DNA of 64,000 nucleotides, taken from Paractinoplanes ovalisporus. GTDB lineage: Bacteria; Actinomycetota; Actinomycetes; Mycobacteriales; Micromonosporaceae. Made by a program: the position numbers and the translations under genes. Numbering within the stretch: the stretch's first letter is position 1; the number at the start of each line of letters is the position of its first letter. Positions 58,496 to 64,000 of the stretch are shown here, in pieces. Under the pieces are notes generated by a model. It ran no database searches, was not told where the DNA came from, and saw only the letters and a list, made by a program, of their open reading frames with translations. The stretch is taken from positions 62,001 to 126,000 of the forward strand of contig NZ_JAENHP010000014.1 of the NCBI RefSeq assembly GCF_016834655.1. Reading direction: 5' to 3'.

Positions 58496-59773
58496 TCAGG
58501 ACCAGCCTCCGAGGTAGCCGGCCAAGCCGGGGTCGGCGTCGAGGGGCACCAGGTCCACGTCGGTGTGGACGTTGGTTTCGAAGAAGTCCCGGCCCCACGT
58601 GGTGCGACGGGCGAGGGCCCGCGACGAGTCGATGCGGAGCGGGCCGAGCTCGACGGTTCCGAGGGTTCCGACGCCGACCGTTGCCACGGCCTCTTTCAGT
58701 TCCTTGGCCGTACGGTCGGCGCGTACCGCCTCGGGCACGTCGATGATGACGCGGGCGAGAGGTTCGGGGCCGCTCGTGGTCACCCGCTGGTCGGCGGCGA
58801 ACAGGGCGCCGAACTCGGCCGGTACGCGGACCACGGCTTCCGGCAGCGCGGCCAGCAGAGAGTCGACGCACACGAAGGCGGCTGCGGGTGACGGGGCCGA
58901 CCCGAGGCGGATCAGGACGTCGGTGCCGGCGCTGCGCAGGCCGTGCCCGCGGGAACCGGCGACCGGGATGCGGTCGGTGAGCAGCAGCGTCTCGTTGTCC
59001 TTGCGGGCTCGGCGGGCCGGGTCCTCGAGGTCGCGCCCGGCCCAGTCCGGCCCGTCGTGCCAGGCCACCGCTTCGGGCTCGTGGGCCAGGACCGCCCCGC
59101 CGAGCCAGGCGCGGTAGGCCCACTCCCAGTCCTCACCCCCGTACGTGCGGAACTGCTCGTCGAATCCGCCGACCCGCTCGAAGAACCAGCGGGAGCAGGC
59201 GAGCGCGGCGCTGATCACGTACCGGTAGGAGCGGTCGTCGGCGTCGAGCAGGTTGCGCGAGAGCCGGTAGCCGTCGCGCAGCCACTGGGGCTCGGGGAGT
59301 TCGGCTTCGGGGCCGGCCTTTTCGACGGGAGCGTCGACGGGCAGGGCGGCGAGGTCGGCGTGCCGGCGCCGGCCCACGACGACCGCCTCGGGGGCGAGCG
59401 CGGGCAGCCGGGACATACGCGTGAGGTAGTCGGGCTCGGGCACCGTGTCGGCGTCGAGGAAGCAGAGCACGTCGGAAGTGGCGGCCGCCGCGCCGCGGTT
59501 GCGGGCGGCCGCCGCGCGGAACCCCTCGTCGGCCTGGCGCAGCAGTCGGACGCCGTCGGGGACCCGGGGCGGCTCGGCGGATCCGTCGTCGACCACGATC
59601 ACTTCCGTACGGCCGGCGGGGTGGGTCTGGCGGCGCAGCGCGGCGAGCGTCCGGTCGAGCTCGGCCTGCTGCTCGTAGTGCACGACGACGACCGAGACCG
59701 TGGGCGGCGGCTCGGGTTCGGTCCCGTCGAGCAGGTCCCATCGGTTGCCGGGCACGGAACGTCCGTTCACCAT
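58496..59773 (-). CDS. Family 2 glycosyltransferase
   Basis: The protein has 425 residues from ATG 59773. The GT-A fold is clear: VSVVVVHYEQQAELDRTLAA, EVIVVDDGSAEPP, the metal-binding CFLDADTVPEPDY and YGGEDWEWAYRAWLGGAVL. The C-terminal 120 residues are a separate segment. It overlaps the preceding glycosyltransferase gene by seven bases and ends a three-gene minus-strand run. It probably adds a sugar to a surface polysaccharide or teichoic-type polymer. Confidence 0.9.
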   Translation of the reverse strand: MVNGRSVPGNRWDLLDGTEPEPPPTVSVVVVHYEQQAELDRTLAALRRQTHPAGRTEVIVVDDGSAEPPRVPDGVRLLRQADEGFRAAAARNRGAAAATSDVLCFLDADTVPEPDYLTRMSRLPALAPEAVVVGRRRHADLAALPVDAPVEKAGPEAELPEPQWLRDGYRLSRNLLDADDRSYRYVISAALACSRWFFERVGGFDEQFRTYGGEDWEWAYRAWLGGAVLAHEPEAVAWHDGPDWAGRDLEDPARRARKDNETLLLTDRIPVAGSRGHGLRSAGTDVLIRLGSAPSPAAAFVCVDSLLAALPEAVVRVPAEFGALFAADQRVTTSGPEPLARVIIDVPEAVRADRTAKELKEAVATVGVGTLGTVELGPLRIDSSRALARRTTWGRDFFETNVHTDVDLVPLDADPGLAGYLGGWS

Positions 59774-60747
59774 GCGATCTCCTCTTTCCACCAGTGGAGG
59801 TAGGCGGCGGCGGTGTCGTCGAGGTGCGGGCGGGTCACCGCGTCGGGTGCCAGCCAGGTCGACGCCGGGTCGGCGAGTGCTTCCGCGAGCGCCTCGGCGA
59901 GCCGGTCGGCGGCGACGAGGCGTACGGTGCCGGGTCGGAGTTCGGCCATCTCGCGGGTGTAGCGACCCTCGACGACAACGGGGCGGCGGCCGGCGGCGAT
60001 CCAGGTGGCGAGCGAACCGGAGGCCGAGAAGTGCCGGTGCGCCACGACCGGCACGGTGACCGCCCGGCACCGCGCGATCAGCTCTTCCCCGGGCACGAAC
60101 CCGGTCACGTCGACGGTGACTCCCCGGTGCGCGGCCTGCTCGGTGAACGCGCGCAGGTCGGCCTCGTGACCGGCCGACGGCCCACCGAGCACGGTCATGC
60201 GCGCCCCGGGGGTGAGCGCGTCCACGACCTCCGCGTGTCCTTTGCCCGGGTAGAAGAAGCCGAGCACCGCGACGTCACCCGGCCCGGCCGCGGGAACCGG
60301 CGTCATCGGAACGGGTGTGACCGGCAGGGGCATGACACCGAGCACCCGGGGCACGATGCCGGCCTCGGCCAGGTGCGCCGCCTCGTGCCGGCTGTTGACG
60401 ACCACGCCCCGGGCGACGGCGGCGATCCGTGCGTAGCAGTCGGCGCGGCGCGGCTGGTTGCGCGGGCCGTCGGAGGCTTGCGGGACGTCGTGGAGGGTGA
60501 CGGTGAACGCCGTCCGGGCGGCGATCCGTTCCACGAGCGTGGCCGCGTCCTCCGGTGACGAGCCCCAGAGCCGGTCGGTGAAGTGGAGGTGGGCGCGCGG
60601 CGGAGGGGCGTCTCCGAGCAGCGTGCGGGCCGGTTCCCCGAGCCGCGCGCCGGTGGCGCTCTCCACGGCCGAGGCGAGCTCCCGGGCGGCGATGGTGACC
60701 CCGTGGCGCTCGTCGGCCGTGATGGCCAGGGCCGGCAGCGCGCTCAT
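59767..60747 (-). CDS. GT4-like glycosyltransferase
   Basis: The protein has 326 residues from ATG 60747, with an ATGA overlap with the upstream gene. LHFTDRLWGSSPEDAATLVE, FTVTLHDVPQAS, VVVNSRHEAAHLAEAG, VAVLGFFYPGKGHAEVVDAL and VPVVAHRHFSASGSLATWIA follow the GT-B pattern of the GT4 group. The donor and acceptor are unknown. It works in the same pathway as its two operon partners. Confidence 0.87.
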   Translation of the reverse strand: MSALPALAITADERHGVTIAARELASAVESATGARLGEPARTLLGDAPPPRAHLHFTDRLWGSSPEDAATLVERIAARTAFTVTLHDVPQASDGPRNQPRRADCYARIAAVARGVVVNSRHEAAHLAEAGIVPRVLGVMPLPVTPVPMTPVPAAGPGDVAVLGFFYPGKGHAEVVDALTPGARMTVLGGPSAGHEADLRAFTEQAAHRGVTVDVTGFVPGEELIARCRAVTVPVVAHRHFSASGSLATWIAAGRRPVVVEGRYTREMAELRPGTVRLVAADRLAEALAEALADPASTWLAPDAVTRPHLDDTAAAYLHWWKEEIAW

Positions 60748-61655
60748 GCGGCCCCCAGCAGGCGCAGCGCGTCGGCGTGCCGGTCCAGCCCGGCCCGCAC
60801 CGCGTCCGGATGCCGCTCGTAGAAGTGCCGGTGGGCTTCCCGGACCGCCTCGGTCTCGACGACGCGGCCGTCGACGACCCAGTGCGGGCGTTCCGGTTCG
60901 TCGAGACCCCAGGCTTCCAGGACGGCGGCCTCGCGCGGCGCGTGGACGGAGTCGAGCAGGGGCCGGCCGGGATCGACCGTGTGCTCGGACAGTCCGAGAG
61001 CGGCCCGGACGCGGGCGGCGAGGGCGGCCCACACCGGGTTGCCGGGGTGGTTGAGGGTGCGCATCTGCTCGAACGACGGCGCCGCGAACAGGTCGGAGAC
61101 CACCACCGTGTCGTGCGCGGTTTCCCGGGCCCGCAGCTGGTCGAGAGAGTGCACGGCGATTTCCCGTACGGCGGAAGGGTCGAGCCGCGGGCGCAGGCGC
61201 AGACCGGCCGCATCGGCGAGGGTGCGCAGGTCGTGATAGGCGACGACGGGCGGCACGAGGCCCGGGTCGGAGGGTGGCCGGACAATGGCGTGGGCCGGAT
61301 AAAGCCCGGCGAAGCGGATCACCGGCACGCGCAGGGTCCGGGCGCCCCGGCCGAGCGGTTCCCGCAGCTGGGCCGAGCCGAGCGGAAGGCCCCGGTAGTT
61401 GTCGCGGATCGGCTGCGTGACGAGCAGCGTGGTGCGGGCCAGCCAGCGGGCGAGGTGGGGCAGGTCGGCCTCGACGAGTTCGTGGACGGGCGGTATCCGT
61501 ACGGTGCTCACCCCGCCGCCGTCGAGCATCAGGCGCAGCGACTCGGCCTGACAGTTGCCGACGACGAGCACGAGAGGACCGCCGTCGTCCGGCTCGTCGA
61601 GACCGTAGAAGACCCCGTAATGCCTCGTACGCGGGTCGGGTTGTGCTGTTGCCAC
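60744..61655 (-). CDS. WcbI-family polysaccharide biosynthesis protein
   Basis: The protein has 303 residues. PLVLVVGNCQAESLRLMLDG at about 27-46 and the spaced IRDNYRGLPLGSAQL and VIRFAGLYPAHAI are typical of the WcbI family of putative capsule acetyltransferases. It is the first gene of the minus-strand glycan operon. The family's reaction is only partly known, so acyl transfer to a glycan is inferred. Confidence 0.85.
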   Translation of the reverse strand: MATAQPDPRTRHYGVFYGLDEPDDGGPLVLVVGNCQAESLRLMLDGGGVSTVRIPPVHELVEADLPHLARWLARTTLLVTQPIRDNYRGLPLGSAQLREPLGRGARTLRVPVIRFAGLYPAHAIVRPPSDPGLVPPVVAYHDLRTLADAAGLRLRPRLDPSAVREIAVHSLDQLRARETAHDTVVVSDLFAAPSFEQMRTLNHPGNPVWAALAARVRAALGLSEHTVDPGRPLLDSVHAPREAAVLEAWGLDEPERPHWVVDGRVVETEAVREAHRHFYERHPDAVRAGLDRHADALRLLGAA

Positions 61656-61777
61656 GGCCGGTCCATACCCCGTACGAGGGCATCTGATGGTGTCGGAAAA
61701 GTCTCAGGTGATCTTGGGTAGTTGTCGGGGAACAACTATCACCGACCACCGCTCGGACCGATCCTCGAGGACGCCAC
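61656..61777. other. Divergent promoter region of the glycan cluster
   Basis: These 122 bases separate the WcbI-type operon from the plus-strand glycosyltransferases. No clear operator is visible. Confidence 0.4.
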
Positions 61778-62878
61778 ATGACGCTCACCGCACCAGTCGT
61801 CCCCGCCGTCCGGGTGGCTTCGATCCCGGCCGGCCATCCCTACGTGCGCCAGGTGCTGGCCGGCAGCGGCGTCCGCGTGCTGCCCGATCCGCTGCCGCCC
61901 GGCGCCCCGGACGGACGCTGGTGGCCGCCGGTCATGTGCGACGCGGGCTGGGTCGCCGCCAACGCGGACCGTTTCGACGTCATGCACGTGCACTTCGGCA
62001 CCGAGTCGTACCCGGCCTGGCACCTGCGTTCCCTCGTCCGCGCGTTGCGAACCGCCGGCCGTCCGCTCGTCTACACCCTGCACGATCTGGAGAACCCGCA
62101 GCTGACCGACCAGACACTGCACCTCGAGCAGCTCGACGTGCTGGTCCGGGCGGCCGACGAGCTGGTGACCCTGACCGCGGGCGCGGCGGCCGAGATCCGG
62201 CGGCGCTGGGGACGTACGGCCGAGGTCATCGCCCACCCGCATCTGCTGCCGTTCGACGCGCCGGCGCCGGTGGGGACCGGATCGGACACGTACGTGATCG
62301 GCGTGCACCTGCGGGACATCCGGCCCGGCACCGACGCCGTACGGGCCGTCGCGACCCTGCTCGACGCCGTCGACCGCCTGTGCGCGCAGGGCGTCGCCGC
62401 GTCCGCCCGCGTCCATGTCAACGAACGGGTCCGCGACGAGGCCGCCCGCGACCGGGTGGCCGCCCTGGTCACCGGGCACCGGGCGGCCGAGTTGCGCCGC
62501 GGCGAACGGCTGGACGACGACGCCCTGGCCCGGTCGATCGCCGACCTCGACGTGGCCGTGCTGCCCTACCGCGCCGGCACCCACTCCGGCTGGGCCGAGC
62601 TCTGCTGGGACCTCGGCGTCCCCGTCGCCGGCCCGCCCGTCGGGTATGCCGGCGAGCAGCATCCGGAGGACTTCGCCGTCTTCGACATGGGCGACGGCGG
62701 GGCGCTCGCTCACGCCGTACGGAAACTCCTGCTCGCCGCGCCCCGCCCCGGTTCGGCCGCTCGTGCGCAGCGGACGGCCGACCGGCGCCGCCGTCGCATG
62801 GCCGATGCCGCCGCGATCACCGCCGCCCACACCGCCCTCTATGAGCGGGTCCTCAGCCGTACGGAGAAAGCCGCATGA
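61778..62878 (+). CDS. GT4-like glycosyltransferase
   Basis: The protein has 366 residues. VMHVHFGTESYPAWHLRSLV, LVYTLHDLENPQLTDQTLHL, ELVTLTAGAAAEIRRRWG and IADLDVAVLPYRAGTHSGWA follow the GT-B fold of the GT4 type. It overlaps the next gene by ATGA. The substrate is not known. Confidence 0.88.
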   Translation: MTLTAPVVPAVRVASIPAGHPYVRQVLAGSGVRVLPDPLPPGAPDGRWWPPVMCDAGWVAANADRFDVMHVHFGTESYPAWHLRSLVRALRTAGRPLVYTLHDLENPQLTDQTLHLEQLDVLVRAADELVTLTAGAAAEIRRRWGRTAEVIAHPHLLPFDAPAPVGTGSDTYVIGVHLRDIRPGTDAVRAVATLLDAVDRLCAQGVAASARVHVNERVRDEAARDRVAALVTGHRAAELRRGERLDDDALARSIADLDVAVLPYRAGTHSGWAELCWDLGVPVAGPPVGYAGEQHPEDFAVFDMGDGGALAHAVRKLLLAAPRPGSAARAQRTADRRRRRMADAAAITAAHTALYERVLSRTEKAA

Positions 62879-63972
62879 GCCGCCGCAAACGGACCATCGT
62901 CGTCATCGCGCCGCTGCGGCACCCGATCCGGGAACCGCACGCGGGCGGGCTCGAGGCCATGGTGTGGGACCGCGTCCGGATGTTGCGCGCCCGCGGCCAC
63001 CGCGTGCTGCTGTGCGCGGTCGAGGGCTCGCAGTTCCTCGAGGACAGCCCGCCCGAGTTCCGGCTGCCGGCCGTTGTCTGGCCCGACGAGCGCGAGGCCA
63101 CCGACTCCACGTTCCCGCCCGGGCACCTCGAACGGGCCATCCCGGCGCTGGAGGCCGCCCTCGACCACATCGGCCGTCACGCGGACGTGATCGACCTGGT
63201 CGACAACCACAGCCTGCACCCGCAGCCACTGGCCCGGGCCGGCCGGCTCGGCGTGCCCATGGTGACCACGCTGCACACGCCGCCGCTGCCCCGGCTCGTC
63301 GCGCCGGCCCGCGCCGGGGAACACCGCGGACGCCTGCTCGCCGTCAGCGCCCACACCGCGGCCGAATGGCGCGAGCACGGGGTGGAGGCCGCCGTGCTGC
63401 CGAACGCCATCGACCCCGGCCGCTGGCGCCTCGGGCCGGGCGGCCGCGACCTGGTCTGGTTCGGGCGGATCGTGCCGGAGAAGGGTGTCCATGTGGCAGT
63501 GCAGGCGGCCCGCCTCACCGGCCGCACGCTGCGCATCGCGGGCCGCGTCGGCGACGTCGACTACTTCCAGGAACACATCCGCCCGTTCCTCGGCGACGGC
63601 GTCGACTACCTCGGCCCGCTGGGTCAGCCCGCGCTGGCCGATCTGGTCGGCCGCAGCGCCTGTGCCCTGGTCACCCCGCTCTGGCCGGAGCCGTTCGGCC
63701 TCGTCGTCGCGGAGGCGCTGGCCACGGGCACCCCCGTCGCCGCGTTCGACACCGGCGGCATCGGCGAGGTCGCGGGATCCGCGCCGGCGGTCCGGCTCGT
63801 GCCCATGGGCGACGCCGAGGCCCTGGCCGACGCGGCCGAGCGGCTGGCTCGTGGTCGTCGCCGCGACCGCCGGCAGACGCGGGCCGACGCGCTGGCCCGC
63901 TTCTCGCTCGAACACCGGGCCATCGAACTGGAGCACATCTTCGACATGGCGGGAGCCGACGCATGGGTCTGA
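62875..63972 (+). CDS. GT4 family glycosyltransferase
   Basis: The protein has 365 residues. IREPHAGGLEAMVWDRVRML, VTTLHTPPLPRLVAPARA, LPNAIDPGRWRLG, WFGRIVPEKGVHVAVQAARL and the donor-site LWPEPFGLVVAEALATGTPV (EX7E) are classic GT4 motifs. It is the second gene of a plus-strand operon and overlaps the following gene by ten bases. Confidence 0.93.
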   Translation: MSRRKRTIVVIAPLRHPIREPHAGGLEAMVWDRVRMLRARGHRVLLCAVEGSQFLEDSPPEFRLPAVVWPDEREATDSTFPPGHLERAIPALEAALDHIGRHADVIDLVDNHSLHPQPLARAGRLGVPMVTTLHTPPLPRLVAPARAGEHRGRLLAVSAHTAAEWREHGVEAAVLPNAIDPGRWRLGPGGRDLVWFGRIVPEKGVHVAVQAARLTGRTLRIAGRVGDVDYFQEHIRPFLGDGVDYLGPLGQPALADLVGRSACALVTPLWPEPFGLVVAEALATGTPVAAFDTGGIGEVAGSAPAVRLVPMGDAEALADAAERLARGRRRDRRQTRADALARFSLEHRAIELEHIFDMAGADAWV

Positions 63973-64000
63973 CCGGCTGGTACATCCACCACCACGGCGC
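63963..64000 (+). CDS. Start of a further glycosyltransferase-like gene (cut by window end)
   Basis: ATG 63963 lies inside the end of the preceding gene, and the visible codons read MGLTGWYIHHHG. The WY(I/V)HHHG opening is seen in actinobacterial UDP-glycosyltransferase-like proteins. Only 12 codons are visible, so this is a tentative call. Confidence 0.6.
   Translation, partial: MGLTGWYIHHHG

Noticed and set aside
1..64000. Insertion sequences, prophage or integrase genes
   Set aside because: I found no transposase, integrase or flanking inverted repeats; the truncations at 19160 and 49285 look like simple deletions.

Overview
The window is high-GC actinobacterial DNA. Lipoprotein boxes, many 4-base ATGA/GTGA gene overlaps, many leaderless promoters, rare TTA codons and plant-polymer-degrading secreted enzymes with CBM2 modules suggest a filamentous soil actinomycete, probably Actinoplanes or another member of the Micromonosporaceae. 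The genus is an inference from gene content, not shown by a marker gene.

Layout. 1-1581: end of an unknown gene, then a nucleosidase-type effector; the two proteins share a short Gly/Asn motif that looks like a bacterial amyloid signalling motif. 1609-5069: small housekeeping and stress genes (Atu4866-type lipoprotein, XRE-cupin regulator with a divergent methyltransferase and DinB-like protein, TetR with a divergent deazaflavin oxidoreductase). 5210-8878: secreted GH78 alpha-L-rhamnosidase behind a LacI-type operator. 8976-11523: AAA ATPase and a phosphotransferase, each preceded by the same 35-base palindromic promoter. 11727-18835: pectin block, with a membrane-anchored ECF sigma factor fused to an anti-sigma-type zinc motif and an extracellular beta-helix, then pectate lyase-CBM2 (CebR-type box at its ribosome site), CBM2-pectinesterase and a second pectate lyase. 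18832-21434: methyltransferase remnant, MerR-HEAT and HEAT proteins, secreted protein. 21631-28736: LAL regulator, polar amino-acid ABC operon, lysyl-oxidase-like secreted protein.

28782-38618 is a maltose/alpha-glucan operon: LacI regulator, lipoprotein, two permeases, GH31 and secreted GH13, with two identical operators exactly 100 bases apart. 38625-40327 is a second gene pair sharing another short Gln/Asn motif. 40653-44240 holds pyridoxal kinase, TetR and two divergent NAD(P)-dependent reductases around three near-identical palindromes. 44266-48596 holds a GH43-ricin lectin enzyme and an NB-ARC/TPR protein. 48730-50246 is a deletion scar joining a SARP regulator to a berberine-bridge oxidoreductase.

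The most striking locus is 50334-55179. A TerD-domain protein with a long helical N-terminal part is flanked by two structured RNAs. The upstream RNA is a tRNA-like molecule with a greatly enlarged anticodon arm. The downstream RNA has the same parts in circularly permuted order and ends in the operon terminator. Both carry the same 22-base block (GGCCATG, 4 bases, CGCTTCCTTCT). The second has a T-arm, a 7-bp closed acceptor stem and a D-loop-like GG, as in bacterial Y RNAs (YrlA). A decayed RtcB RNA ligase gene lies one gene away. I infer a Ro60/Y-RNA/RtcB-like RNA quality-control or repair system in which TerD takes the place of the usual vWA domain.

55237-64000: an LprG-like lipoprotein with its MFS transporter (an lprG-p55 type operon), a phosphotransferase, and the start of a surface-glycan cluster with glycosyltransferases and a WcbI-like protein.
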